From: JARRJY01 sp037388705
Lineage (GTDB): Bacteria > Pseudomonadota > Gammaproteobacteria > UBA6429 > Thiohalophilaceae
Length of the DNA stretch: 16,243 nucleotides
Assembly (NCBI GenBank): GCA_037388705.1
Contig: JARRJY010000048.1
Span: 1 to 16,243 of the forward strand
Direction: 5' to 3'
Part shown: positions 1 to 7,405 of the stretch, one piece after another
Position numbering within the stretch: the stretch's first letter is position 1
Layout of the letters: every line of letters starts with the position of its first letter
Notes under the pieces: generated by a model
Seen by the model: the letters and a program-made list of their open reading frames with translations, nothing else
What the model was told of the DNA's origin: nothing
Databases searched by the model: none
Position numbers and translations under genes: made by a program

Positions 1-39
1 TATTAAAATAGCCAGTACGATGAATATTCTTCTTAGCAT
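1..39 (-). CDS. 5' end of an exported or membrane protein gene (partial)
   Basis: Thirteen codons are visible before the left edge, reading MLRRIFIVLAILI. This is two arginines followed by a hydrophobic run, as expected for a signal peptide or first membrane helix. A good Shine-Dalgarno site (GAGGGG) ends 7 bases before the ATG on this strand. The product cannot be identified. The gene is divergent from the YtoQ gene and shares the intergenic region with it. Confidence 0.5.
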   Translation of the reverse strand, partial: MLRRIFIVLAILI

Positions 40-217
40 GATTTTTCCCCTCGAAAATCCATTTATAATAAAAACATTCTACTCCTGCACGTCACAAGCC
101 TCATATAGCCTGATAGGGCTATTTGACGAAATAAAATATCTTGTAATTTCAATAAGTTATGAAAAATAGCACTATTTTCTTAGCAAAATAATGGTTGAAA
201 TATGAGCAGTCTATTCC

Positions 218-231
218 GTGAACCAGTTCAC
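218..231. promoter_or_regulatory. Inverted repeat GTGAAC-CA-GTTCAC, candidate operator
   Basis: The two six-base arms are perfectly complementary, with a two-base spacer. The site is about 27 bases upstream of the best -35 candidate for the YtoQ gene (TTGCGA, 258-263). This is the geometry of a dimeric regulator's binding site. The binding family is not identified. Confidence 0.4.
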
Positions 232-257
232 AAAAACGTAGGGTGAATGCTCTTCGG

Positions 258-287
258 TTGCGATAACACCAGTTTGTGAAATACTGT
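258..287 (+). promoter_or_regulatory. Weak sigma-70-like promoter for the YtoQ gene
   Basis: TTGCGA (258-263) is followed after 18 bases by TACTGT (282-287). The -35 is fair and the -10 is poor. It is the best candidate between the inverted repeat and the gene, and a weak -10 would suit an activated promoter. Confidence 0.25.
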
Positions 288-301
288 TAAACATCGAGGT
301 G

Positions 302-319
302 ATGAAAGAGGTTCAATAA
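302..319 (+). promoter_or_regulatory. Possible leader mini-ORF MKEVQ ahead of the YtoQ gene
   Basis: ATG at 302 follows GAGGTG and encodes five residues before TAA. This is in frame with, and 6 bases before, the ATG at 326. The nearest Shine-Dalgarno-like run to 326 (AAGAGG, 306-311) is 14 bases away, which is too far. Ribosomes may therefore load at 302 and restart at 326. The ORF is very short and could be chance. Confidence 0.25.
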
Positions 320-325
320 ATTACC

Positions 326-778
326 ATGAGCAAGGAATGGGTTGTTTATTTATCGGGGGAAATTCATACGGACTGGCGCGAACGTATCATGTCCGGCGCT
401 GAACAGTCAGGGTTAAGTATTTCCTTTGTTAGTCCAGTTACGGATCATGCCAGTAGCGATGATTGTGGCGTTGATATCCTGGGCAAGGAAGAGAATAACT
501 TCTGGCATGATCATAAGGGGGCAGGCATTAACGCGATTCGTACCCAAACACTGATTAAAGATGCTGATATCGTGGTGGTACGATTTGGTGACAAGTATCG
601 TCAGTGGAATGCAGCCTTTGATGCCGGTTTCGCATCGGCCCTGAGAAAAGCAATGATTACCCTGCATGATCCTGAATTGACTCATGCCCTGAAAGAAGTG
701 GATGCCGCAGCCAATGCCGTTTGCCAAACACCTGAACAGGTTGTCGAGATTCTAAAATACGTGATTCAGCAGGCATGA
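326..778 (+). CDS. ytoQ: YtoQ family protein
   Basis: The 150-residue product matches the YtoQ family in length and signature. It opens with VVYLSGEIHTDWR (residues 6-18), continues with SPVTDH and an ILGKE...FWHDHK stretch, then IRTQTLIKDADIVVVRFG (71-88) and KYRQWNAAFDAGFA. The layout resembles small nucleoside 2-deoxyribosyltransferase-like folds, in which an ADIVV strand precedes an acidic helix motif, but the activity of YtoQ is not known to me, so this is inference. There is no signal peptide, so it should be cytosolic. The start is set by family length, since the Shine-Dalgarno site is badly placed. The downstream hydrolase begins 56 bases later on the same strand and may be co-transcribed. 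Confidence 0.85.
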   Translation: MSKEWVVYLSGEIHTDWRERIMSGAEQSGLSISFVSPVTDHASSDDCGVDILGKEENNFWHDHKGAGINAIRTQTLIKDADIVVVRFGDKYRQWNAAFDAGFASALRKAMITLHDPELTHALKEVDAAANAVCQTPEQVVEILKYVIQQA

Positions 779-834
779 TTTGTTTTGCTTTTAAAAAGCA
801 AAGGTAGTGCTTCGGTTCTTTTCTGGTAAGAAGA

Positions 835-1665
835 TTGAATTTCCCGACCTATATTAAAAGATTTTTTGGCACTATTATTACTTTCCTTGCCGTTGGTTTA
901 TTAGTATTGAACGCCTGGTTTTATTTTCTACAACCGGGCATGCTGTTTTATCCCTATAAAACCCTTGATGCGATACCTGCAGATTGGGGCTTAAGCTATG
1001 AAAACGTGGCGATTACTACTTCAGATAATATCCAGCTGCACGGCTGGTATTTACCGAACAAAAAATCAAAACAAGTCATACTTTTTTTCCATGGCAATGG
1101 TGGCAATATTTCCCATCGAGGCGATTCACTGAAAATATTTCATGATCTTGGGTTAAATGTCCTGATCATTGATTACCGGGGTTATGGAATGAGTGAAGGA
1201 GAGTTGAGTGAACAAGGTATTTATACAGATGCCAGGGCAGCCTGGAAATACCTGCAAGAAAAGCTAGGATACAAAACCAGCGATATCATTATATTTGGTC
1301 GTTCTCTTGGCGGAGCGGTAGCGGCGAAACTGTCGAGCCAGGTTAAACCACGTGCACTTATTTTAGAGTCGACGTTTAGTTCAGTCAGGGATATGGCCAG
1401 CAGGGCGTTACCTGTTGTTTCAAATTTTGTTTATTTACGCTTTGGATTTAACACGGAATCGACAATAAAAAGAGTCACGGCACCTGTGCTTGTTGTACAC
1501 AGTCCTGATGATGAGATTATTCCTTATTATCTGGGACAAAAGGTATTTAATAGTGCGAATACACCCAAGTATTTTTACCAGTTACGCGGTGGGCACAATG
1601 ATGGCTTTATCCAGAGCATGCCGGGGTACCGGGAAATGTTAAGGACCTTTATAGAATCTCTTTGA
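835..1665 (+). CDS. Membrane-anchored alpha/beta hydrolase (BEM46/YqkD-like)
   Basis: The product has 276 residues. It opens with one hydrophobic helix (about residues 10-32) that should anchor it in the inner membrane or act as an uncleaved signal. The hydrolase core shows HGNGGN (86-91, oxyanion region), the nucleophile elbow GRSLGG with Ser157, an acidic residue at Asp226 in SPDDEIIP, and His254 in GGHND, so the catalytic triad is complete. It is probably an esterase or lipase-like serine hydrolase; the substrate is unknown. The start codon is TTG, chosen because the next in-frame ATG (residue 36) would remove the membrane helix and because GGTAAGAAG lies just upstream. Its 3' end overlaps the converging acetyltransferase gene by 17 bases. 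Confidence 0.85.
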   Translation: MNFPTYIKRFFGTIITFLAVGLLVLNAWFYFLQPGMLFYPYKTLDAIPADWGLSYENVAITTSDNIQLHGWYLPNKKSKQVILFFHGNGGNISHRGDSLKIFHDLGLNVLIIDYRGYGMSEGELSEQGIYTDARAAWKYLQEKLGYKTSDIIIFGRSLGGAVAAKLSSQVKPRALILESTFSSVRDMASRALPVVSNFVYLRFGFNTESTIKRVTAPVLVVHSPDDEIIPYYLGQKVFNSANTPKYFYQLRGGHNDGFIQSMPGYREMLRTFIESL

Positions 1666-2248
1666 CCATTAACAAGGCATCCCCCGTGTAATGAATCAGG
1701 GGATGAGGCACTATGGGGGCCCAGTCTACCGTCTTGTAGCCAAGCCGTTCATACAGGCGCACTGAACCGGTATTTTCCTTAAAAGCGACCAGGGATAACT
1801 TATGATATCCATTGTCACTGGCCTGTTGTTCGGCGATCTTCAATAGTTTTGTACCGAGACCCTGGCCACGGTATCGCGGATAAAAAGCGATACCGCAAAT
1901 GTACCAGCTACCCGGTTCTTCCAGGTACATATAGGGCGCAAACACGTTGTCCGCGTATTTATCAGGACGGTTATTGTCATCACGTACAGGTGCAGATGGC
2001 ATGGCAAAGCTTAGCAGCATGCCTGCGATAAGGCCGTCCTTTTCCACCATAATGGCATTGCGGTAAGAGTAATCACCTTCGCTTTGTTGGTAGGTTGCTT
2101 CACCAATATCCAGGGGTTCACAGCCTTGTTGTTCTGCCTGTTCCGTCCATTCAACCACTGCCACGCCATCCGATGAAATAGCAATTAATTTTGCTATCTC
2201 TTTTGCATCTGTTTTGACGGCCGGGTGAAATGAGTAATCAGTTTTCAT
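1649..2248 (-). CDS. GNAT-family N-acetyltransferase
   Basis: The product has 199 residues and should transfer an acetyl group from acetyl-CoA. GNAT motif A is at residues 117-135 (ICGIAFYPRYRGQGLGTKL), with RGQGLG (127-132) as the pyrophosphate-binding loop. Motif B is at 159-171 (NTGSVRLYERLGY). The N-terminal half carries a longer insertion than minimal GNATs (about residues 40-105). The substrate cannot be read from sequence. The ATG overlaps the stop codon of the upstream patatin gene as ATGA, so the two are translationally coupled and transcribed together from the patatin side. It converges on the hydrolase gene with a 17-base overlap. Confidence 0.85.
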   Translation of the reverse strand: MKTDYSFHPAVKTDAKEIAKLIAISSDGVAVVEWTEQAEQQGCEPLDIGEATYQQSEGDYSYRNAIMVEKDGLIAGMLLSFAMPSAPVRDDNNRPDKYADNVFAPYMYLEEPGSWYICGIAFYPRYRGQGLGTKLLKIAEQQASDNGYHKLSLVAFKENTGSVRLYERLGYKTVDWAPIVPHPLIHYTGDALLMVKEIL

Positions 2249-3138
2249 GTTAATGAATGACAGGCTTCCTCGGCTTTCTGTCGACCTAACTTGATTAGCT
2301 CTTCAGCCCGATAGAATTCATAAAATGAACTGGAATTACTGGGAATATTAATAATGATATCAGGGGAGTAAGCCGCCAGTTTGAAGCGAGCAATAGTATT
2401 TTGCATGGCATCCAGTGAATGAGAAATAATATCGAAAAGGCCAATATCTTCCGGTTCTTCTTTCATGACTTTTCTTTGCAGGTCATCGATGAACTGAATA
2501 ATTTTGTCATGATAGTCTTCGATGATGTCAGTACTTTTATTGGCAACGGTTTCAGTTTTATTTTCTTTTATAACAGGCTGACTCACAGGCGGTGCACTGA
2601 GGTTCACGGCAATTGTGAGATCCGTTTTATCTTTCAGCGTTGGTGCAATCGGGATCGGGTTGAGTAATCCACCATCTACCAGCCGAGTATCTCGAAACTT
2701 AACTGGAGTAAAGATTGATGGAATCGCAATGGAAGCGCGAATGGCATCAAACAGGGAACCTTTGTTCAACCAGACTTCTTTCTCATTATCCAGATCCGTT
2801 GCTACTGCAGTAAAGGATAATGGCAAATCTTCAATCTGGTATTGGCCAATCAGGTCACTCAGGACATTGATAATACGCTCCCCCTTGATTAAACCACCGG
2901 CGCCAAATGAAAAATCGAGTAATCGCAGCACATCAATTTTCTCAAGCTGGGTAACCCAGTCGGCATAGGTCTGCAACTTACCCGCGGCATAAATGCCACC
3001 GATAAGTGCACCCATTGAAGAGCCGGAGATAGACTGGATTTCAAAATCGTTGTCATTGAGCCAGTTGATCACGCCAATATGGGCAAGTCCCCTTGCGCCA
3101 CCACTACCCAGTACCAGTGAAACTGTTTTTTTACTCAT
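2245..3138 (-). CDS. Patatin-like phospholipase, RssA type
   Basis: The product has 297 residues and belongs to the patatin family of serine lipid acyl hydrolases. The oxyanion motif is GSGGARG (11-17). The nucleophile motif is GSSMG with Ser41, and the second member of the Ser-Asp dyad is Asp155 in DGG (155-157). The following LNPIP (159-163) is typical of the RssA/YlbK/YchK subgroup. There is no signal peptide, so it probably acts in the cytosol or at the inner membrane surface. A charged insertion of roughly 50 residues (about 185-235) precedes the C-terminal end. It is the first gene of a two-gene unit with the GNAT gene and shares a short AT-rich divergent promoter region with the DUF4124 operon. 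The natural lipid substrate is unknown. Confidence 0.87.
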   Translation of the reverse strand: MSKKTVSLVLGSGGARGLAHIGVINWLNDNDFEIQSISGSSMGALIGGIYAAGKLQTYADWVTQLEKIDVLRLLDFSFGAGGLIKGERIINVLSDLIGQYQIEDLPLSFTAVATDLDNEKEVWLNKGSLFDAIRASIAIPSIFTPVKFRDTRLVDGGLLNPIPIAPTLKDKTDLTIAVNLSAPPVSQPVIKENKTETVANKSTDIIEDYHDKIIQFIDDLQRKVMKEEPEDIGLFDIISHSLDAMQNTIARFKLAAYSPDIIINIPSNSSSFYEFYRAEELIKLGRQKAEEACHSLT

Positions 3139-3170
3139 ATCTGACGTGTACCTTTTTCTCGGGTATATTC

Positions 3171-3179
3171 TGATATAAT
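3171..3179 (+). promoter_or_regulatory. Extended -10 promoter (TGATATAAT) of the DUF4124 operon
   Basis: The sequence matches TGn-TATAAT exactly, which allows a poor -35; none is evident. The predicted start is near 3186, leaving a leader of about 38 bases. The opposite strand of the same AT-rich region has TTGAAA and TAATAT separated by 16 bases, which could serve the patatin gene, so the divergent promoters would overlap. Confidence 0.5.
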
Positions 3180-3223
3180 TATCATATTAATAAGTATATT
3201 AGTATTTTCAACAAAAAAACGTA

Positions 3224-3898
3224 ATGAAGAAGCTGATTCCCGTTATTTTTCTCGTTTTTATTACTATGCCATCTGCCGCGCAGGTCTATAAGTGGGTAGA
3301 TGAGAATGGTAAAACACATTATTCACAAACACCCCCACCGGTTGAGCAAAAAACCAGTCGTGTGCAAAAAATGCAACGAACAGGCGCATTGCTAAAAATT
3401 ACACCTGAAAAAAACGGGCACAACTATTACTGTGGAAATCTATTATTGTTATCGGATCGTGGTGGGGACGACATACTCTATGAGAACATTAAGCTCTCAC
3501 TTCGTGACTGGGAAATAGAACGCAATAAACAACAGGTATACATCAAGTCTTTAAAGGAACCTGGCAAGCCGTGGGATTATAAAAAAATTAACAACGAGGA
3601 AGAGAAACTGGCTAAATACAGTTGCCGGGTTGTTTGGGGGTACGAGAAACTGAAAGAATTTGAATCGTTTGGGTACCGGGCGAGGAAAACAAATGAAGAG
3701 TTGAAAAAGCAATACGAAGCTATAAAAGCAGCACAGGATAAAGAGTGTCCGGCGGATGCCAAACGATTTGGAAGTGTCCTGGTGGGGGATGCAGCACGTA
3801 GCTGGTATGAATGCCCCCAGGGATATGAAAGGGAAATGAAAAAAATCAGGAATAAAATATCTGAAAACAGAAAGTCGATGAGAGAAACAGGTAAATGA
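3224..3898 (+). CDS. Exported DUF4124 protein with a charged helical C-terminal part
   Basis: The product has 224 residues. A signal peptide (1-19, ending SAA) is followed at once by the DUF4124 signature VYKWVDENGKTHYSQTPPP (21-39). The rest is rich in Lys and Glu and mostly helical, with four cysteines (70, 134, 175, 197) that could form two disulfides after export. It lacks the beta-rich module of the next three genes. The function of DUF4124 is unknown; its members are secreted or periplasmic. No clear Shine-Dalgarno site precedes the ATG. The stop overlaps the next start as ATGA, so this is the first gene of a coupled four-gene operon. Confidence 0.8.
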   Translation: MKKLIPVIFLVFITMPSAAQVYKWVDENGKTHYSQTPPPVEQKTSRVQKMQRTGALLKITPEKNGHNYYCGNLLLLSDRGGDDILYENIKLSLRDWEIERNKQQVYIKSLKEPGKPWDYKKINNEEEKLAKYSCRVVWGYEKLKEFESFGYRARKTNEELKKQYEAIKAAQDKECPADAKRFGSVLVGDAARSWYECPQGYEREMKKIRNKISENRKSMRETGK

Positions 3899-4752
3899 AT
3901 ATCTTGATGAAAATAATTATTAACCGGGCTTTGTTCTGCCTGGCGCTGCTTTTTTTAATTGTGGTTGTGCCTGCGCAAGCGGGCAAGATTTATAAATGGA
4001 CGGATAAAGACGGTAATGTTCATTTCTCCAATACCCCGGGACCTGACCAGGATGCATCGGCTGATATTGGTGATACGAAAGCAAGGGGTGGGGGGACCTT
4101 CTCAAGGCCACAATCACTGGAGTCTTCGTTAAGGGGTACCTGGTATGGTTCATTGGCCGGTCAATCCTACAAGTTACGCGTTAATGGTAATACTTTGTTA
4201 TGGGCGAAGACCTTTGAACAACAGAACTCAATCAATTCCGTGGTGCCGGTATTCGAGGCGGTGTGGAAAGATAACAATGGTGATCTCGATATTATCTATT
4301 CCAACTATCCATCTAACCAGTCAAGAAGTGGTAAGAAAGACTTTATCCGTATAATCAGTAAAAGTGATGAAAGCCTTTCTTTACAGTTTCCTGATAAACG
4401 TGTCTATAACCTGACGAAAAGCATAAAACATCGTCGCGTCGGTATAGAAGGCAAGAATTTGATCGGAAGCTGGATTCGACAATCCGATGGTGCAGAGGTA
4501 ACTTTCAAGTCAGGGAGCTTCTCAACCAAAGAAGAAATAGAGAACAGGGTTGGGGCCATTGTGACTGAGAAAGGAAACTGGCAGGTTGCAGATTCGATAC
4601 TGACAATGACTTATATCAGGGGCATAAATACCGCGGGGAGGCAGGGGATGACCAGGAAATTTAAAATATTGTTAAGTGATGAACAGCAGTTGATTCTTTC
4701 TGACTCTGCGACGAAGAAACAGGTTGTTTATAACAGGAAACTGGCCAGGTAG
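3895..4752 (+). CDS. Exported DUF4124 protein with two lipocalin-like modules
   Basis: The product has 285 residues. A signal peptide (1-29, ending AQA) leads into KIYKWTDKDGNVHFSNTP (31-48), the DUF4124 motif. A linker rich in Gly and Ser follows, then two tandem beta-rich segments of about 95 residues. The first (about 76-176) opens LRGTW and closes SDESLSLQFPDKRVYNL. The second (about 188-283) opens LIGSW and closes SDEQQLILSDSATKKQVVY. The G-x-W opening is what lipocalin-like barrels show, so I infer small barrels that could bind a hydrophobic or cell-wall ligand; this is not proven. An alternative ATG at codon 5 would keep the signal peptide. It is coupled to the gene before it by a 4-base overlap. 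Confidence 0.8.
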   Translation: MNILMKIIINRALFCLALLFLIVVVPAQAGKIYKWTDKDGNVHFSNTPGPDQDASADIGDTKARGGGTFSRPQSLESSLRGTWYGSLAGQSYKLRVNGNTLLWAKTFEQQNSINSVVPVFEAVWKDNNGDLDIIYSNYPSNQSRSGKKDFIRIISKSDESLSLQFPDKRVYNLTKSIKHRRVGIEGKNLIGSWIRQSDGAEVTFKSGSFSTKEEIENRVGAIVTEKGNWQVADSILTMTYIRGINTAGRQGMTRKFKILLSDEQQLILSDSATKKQVVYNRKLAR

Positions 4753-4758
4753 CGAGTT

Positions 4759-5610
4759 ATGGCAGAGGCAAAATCCCGGAAAGCGTTTCCCATTATTTTG
4801 GTGACATCAATACTGGTTATCGCCCCTTGCCAGGCGGCAAAAATTTATAAATGGATTGATGAGAATGGGGTTGTTCAATTCAGCACACAACCGCCTGTAG
4901 AACAACAGAAGAAGCAGTTTGAAGAAGTTAAAGTCAGTAGCCGGCCAAAAAAGCAGGCAAGTTATTATGATTCTCACTGGTATTTATTCGACAAGGGAAC
5001 AAAGTATACGCTGTTTTTATCAAAGGACAGGTACTCGTTACGAAAGCAAAAAGGTTCCGAGAATGTTTCACACTATGGAAAATTGATAGTTGAAGGAAAA
5101 AAGCTGATCGTTGAATACAAAAGCCACGAAGATAAGAAAAAAACAGGTAGTAAAGAGATTTTCTATGTGGCGAATGTCACAGATACGAAACTGGTATTGG
5201 TCAGCGACCTGACAGGAAAACGTTATGACTATACAAAAGATACCAATGCTAATAGTTATAGTGAATTGACTTCAACTGAAGAAAATTTGCTGGGTAACTG
5301 GAAAGGCATTGCCGGAAGCGACTCCATCCGCTTTACCGATAAAAAATTTATCATCAGGGGGAGAACCCGGCATGGTTCAGGCAATTTCAAATACTGGGCG
5401 CGAACAGAGAGGTATAGGGGAAAGTGGTCATATGACGATCCTTACCTGGTCCTGGAAGTACATGAGGATCTTGTTTATAAAAAAGATGAAATCCCGTCAA
5501 AAATTGGTAAACAGTTAAAGTACCAGGTGATTGAGAAGAGCGATGATCGGCTGGTGTTATTAACCCCGGATAAACGAAAAAAATGGACAATTCTTAAGAT
5601 AAATCAATAA
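4759..5610 (+). CDS. Exported DUF4124 protein with two lipocalin-like modules
   Basis: The product has 283 residues. The signal segment (about 9-27, ending QAA) is followed by KIYKWIDENGVVQFSTQPP (28-46). Module one (about 68-161) opens with SHWYLF and closes with TDTKLVLVSDLTGKRYDYTK. Module two (about 176-281) opens LLGNWKG and closes SDDRLVLLTPDKRKKW. The closing motif, Ser/Thr-Asp, two residues, Leu-Val-Leu, then Lys and an aromatic residue, recurs across the cluster. The Cys at 24 is preceded by Pro, so a lipoprotein signal is unlikely. It starts 6 bases after the previous stop and its stop shares one base with the next start. Its function is unknown; duplication within the cluster is evident. 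Confidence 0.8.
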   Translation: MAEAKSRKAFPIILVTSILVIAPCQAAKIYKWIDENGVVQFSTQPPVEQQKKQFEEVKVSSRPKKQASYYDSHWYLFDKGTKYTLFLSKDRYSLRKQKGSENVSHYGKLIVEGKKLIVEYKSHEDKKKTGSKEIFYVANVTDTKLVLVSDLTGKRYDYTKDTNANSYSELTSTEENLLGNWKGIAGSDSIRFTDKKFIIRGRTRHGSGNFKYWARTERYRGKWSYDDPYLVLEVHEDLVYKKDEIPSKIGKQLKYQVIEKSDDRLVLLTPDKRKKWTILKINQ

Positions 5611-6164
5611 TGATGAAAGTTTTTATCCTTTTAATGTTATTCTTTTTTAACTGTCCGATATATGCCGCCGCTATCTATAAGTGGGTCGATAAAGAAGGTA
5701 ATGTACATTTCTCACAGACGCCGCCCAACCTGGATGACACGAAACGCGTCGGTAGTACTGCAGGAAAGAATGAAAAGTTCATCGTTACCCCGGTAGGCAA
5801 ATGCGATACTCTCGAACAGTTGCTGGTTGGTGACTGGCGGGGAAAAGATAAAGATACCAGGATTGTATTTCGCTTTTATAACCACCGTATATTGTTTCCG
5901 GGTAACGAAAAGGACATGACTTATTTTATTGATTATGCAAAACAGGACCAGTTACAGGGTGGATTCTGGACAACTAGCGGGCCTGAGATCAAACTTAAAA
6001 TCAAAAAAATTGGTGCCGCTGCTAAAAAACGCCCAACTATTGAAAAGCTAATGGTGGCGAAAATCGACTACACGAACCTGGTGCTGCTTGCAGGCGAGGA
6101 AGAATTCCGGCTCAGGCGATATAGCGGATCGGGTAATACGCCACGTTGTTCTAAAAAACAGTAG
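5610..6164 (+). CDS. Exported DUF4124 protein with one lipocalin-like module
   Basis: The product has 184 residues. A signal peptide (1-20, ending YAA) leads into AIYKWVDKEGNVHFSQTPP (21-39). A single module (about 68-171) opens LLVGDWRG and closes YTNLVLLAGEEEFRLRR, like the modules in the two genes before it. Two cysteines after export (65 and 180) flank the module and could pair. Its ATG overlaps the previous TAA as TAATG; a second ATG follows immediately. It is the last gene of the operon, and htpX after it has its own promoter. The role is unknown. Confidence 0.78.
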   Translation: MMKVFILLMLFFFNCPIYAAAIYKWVDKEGNVHFSQTPPNLDDTKRVGSTAGKNEKFIVTPVGKCDTLEQLLVGDWRGKDKDTRIVFRFYNHRILFPGNEKDMTYFIDYAKQDQLQGGFWTTSGPEIKLKIKKIGAAAKKRPTIEKLMVAKIDYTNLVLLAGEEEFRLRRYSGSGNTPRCSKKQ

Positions 6165-6212
6165 TCTTACTTTAATTAGCAGGATGCAGGTTAAAAATTT
6201 TAAAAAGCAATC

Positions 6213-6241
6213 TTGTTTTTCTGTTCTCTTATCCTTATAAA
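6213..6241 (+). promoter_or_regulatory. Sigma-70 promoter for htpX (TTGTTT - 17 bases - TATAAA)
   Basis: The -35 TTGTTT (6213-6218) and -10 TATAAA (6236-6241) have the optimal 17-base spacing. The predicted start is near 6248, giving a leader of about 32 bases with AAGGGG as Shine-Dalgarno (6268-6273). I do not see a convincing sigma-32 heat-shock promoter, although htpX is heat-shock controlled in Escherichia coli. Confidence 0.6.
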
Positions 6242-6279
6242 CTAGCATACTGATAACAAAGACTTTCAAGGGGTTATAA

Positions 6280-7164
6280 ATGAAACGTGTTGTTTTATTT
6301 CTTGCCACCAATATTGCGATTATTTTCGTTCTGAGTATTACCCTACGAATTCTCGGAATTGAACGGATCCTTGATGAGCAGGGAGTTGGATTGGATCTCA
6401 ATAACCTGCTTGTTTTTGCTGCCGTGTTTGGATTCGGCGGCTCATTTATTTCCCTGGCTATATCCAAGTGGACCGCGAAGCGTTTTACCGGGGCACAGGT
6501 GATCGATTCCCCACGAAATAGCCAGGAACAATGGCTGGTGCAAATCGTACATCGCCAGGCCCAACAAGCGGGTATTGGCATACCGGAGGTCGCTATCTAT
6601 GACTCGCCGGATGTGAATGCCTTTGCTACCGGGATGTCTCGTAACAATGCGCTGGTTGCGGTGAGTACCGGTTTGTTAAACAACATGACCCAGGATGAAG
6701 CCGAAGCTGTGCTGGGGCATGAAGTCAGTCACGTGGCCAATGGCGACATGGTTACCCTGGCATTGATCCAGGGTGTGGTGAACACGTTTGTAATTTTCCT
6801 GTCACGGGTCATTGGACATGTCGTCGATCGCGTGGTGTTTAAAGTGGAACGTGGTCATGGCCCTGCCTTCTGGATCACCGCGATTGTGGCCGAAGTGGTA
6901 CTGGGTATCCTGGCTAGCATCATAGTCATGTGGTTCAGTCGTCAGCGTGAATTCCGTGCCGATGCCGGTGGTGCACGACTGGCAGGCCGGGAAAAAATGA
7001 TTGCTGCCTTGCAACGCCTGCAGGCCTCGGTAAATCAACCGCATTTGCCGGATCAGCTGGCGGCGTTTGGTATTAATGGTGGCCTGGGGCAGGGTTTCAA
7101 ACGCCTGTTTATGTCGCACCCACCGTTAGAAGAGCGAATCGCAACATTACGACGTCAGGCGTAA
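6280..7164 (+). CDS. htpX: Protease HtpX (M48 membrane zinc metalloprotease)
   Basis: The 294-residue product has the standard HtpX length. It has two N-terminal membrane helices (about 4-24 and 40-60), the zinc motif HEVSH (147-151), two further hydrophobic segments (about 158-180 and 197-219), and a third zinc ligand expected at Glu224 in the REFRADAGG stretch. The C-terminal MSHPPLEERI (278-287) is typical of the family. The enzyme degrades misfolded inner membrane proteins from the cytosolic face, in partnership with FtsH in enterics. The Shine-Dalgarno AAGGGG is 6 bases before the ATG. The gene is tail to tail with the selO remnant, 4 bases apart. Confidence 0.95.
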   Translation: MKRVVLFLATNIAIIFVLSITLRILGIERILDEQGVGLDLNNLLVFAAVFGFGGSFISLAISKWTAKRFTGAQVIDSPRNSQEQWLVQIVHRQAQQAGIGIPEVAIYDSPDVNAFATGMSRNNALVAVSTGLLNNMTQDEAEAVLGHEVSHVANGDMVTLALIQGVVNTFVIFLSRVIGHVVDRVVFKVERGHGPAFWITAIVAEVVLGILASIIVMWFSRQREFRADAGGARLAGREKMIAALQRLQASVNQPHLPDQLAAFGINGGLGQGFKRLFMSHPPLEERIATLRRQA

Positions 7165-7168
7165 TACT

Positions 7169-7354
7169 TTACGAAGAACAACTGACGGATAGTTGGCTGG
7201 CCCAGTCAGGTGGAAACCCGGAATAGTCTTCGTGTTCCGGGTGTTCATCAAACGGGGCCTGTAAGATCGTCATTAGGTTATCGATTTCAGAGTAATCATT
7301 GTTATTCTGCGCCTTGCGAATGGCGGTTTCTGCCATGTAATTACGCAAGATGTA
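7169..7354 (-). pseudogene. selO: 3' remnant of selO (YdiU, protein adenylyltransferase)
   Basis: Reading from an in-frame TAA at 7357-7355 to the TAA at 7171-7169 gives 61 codons. The segment begins YILRNYMAETAIRKAQ, contains NNNDYSEIDNLMTILQAPF and ends PPDWASQLSVSCSS. This is the conserved C-terminal end of SelO/YdiU, including the antepenultimate Cys that is selenocysteine in some members (the Escherichia coli protein ends PPDWGKRLEVSCSS). The other 400 or more residues, with the pseudokinase core that AMPylates proteins, are absent: coding similarity stops at codon Tyr, where the terminator hairpin of the fcc genes begins. The remnant itself shows no frameshift, so the loss looks fairly recent. 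Confidence 0.85.
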
Positions 7355-7356
7355 TT

Positions 7357-7384
7357 AAAGCCAGCTATTATTAAAGCTGGCTTT
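7357..7384 (-). terminator. Hairpin terminator after fccB
   Basis: AAAGCCAGCT (7357-7366) and AGCTGGCTTT (7375-7384) form a perfect 10-base-pair stem with an 8-base loop, 21 bases past the fccB stop. The T-tract on the minus strand is short, so termination may be moderate. The left arm begins exactly where the selO remnant ends. Confidence 0.55.
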
Positions 7385-7405
7385 ATCAGCAGGTAAAAAG
7401 CGATA

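Larger units (their letters stand above)
40..325. other. Divergent intergenic region with inverted repeats
   Basis: This AT-rich stretch lies between two divergent genes. It holds a hairpin-forming repeat (ATAGCC at 105-110, GGCTAT at 117-122), the 6-2-6 inverted repeat at 218-231, a weak promoter-like pair before the YtoQ gene and a possible five-codon leader ORF. I see no RNA gene and no longer coding sequence. Confidence 0.5.

Noticed and set aside
781..802. AT-rich hairpin after the YtoQ gene as a terminator
   Set aside because: The stem is mostly A-T pairs without a T-tract, and the next gene follows on the same strand within 56 bases.
2615..2968. Plus-strand open frame of 117 codons inside the patatin gene
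   Set aside because: It is entirely antisense to the conserved patatin coding sequence and has no family features.
6048..6581. Minus-strand open frame of 177 codons across the DUF4124/htpX junction
   Set aside because: It lies antisense to two well-supported genes and the htpX promoter, has no recognisable domain, and its Arg- and Cys-rich composition is that of a shadow frame.
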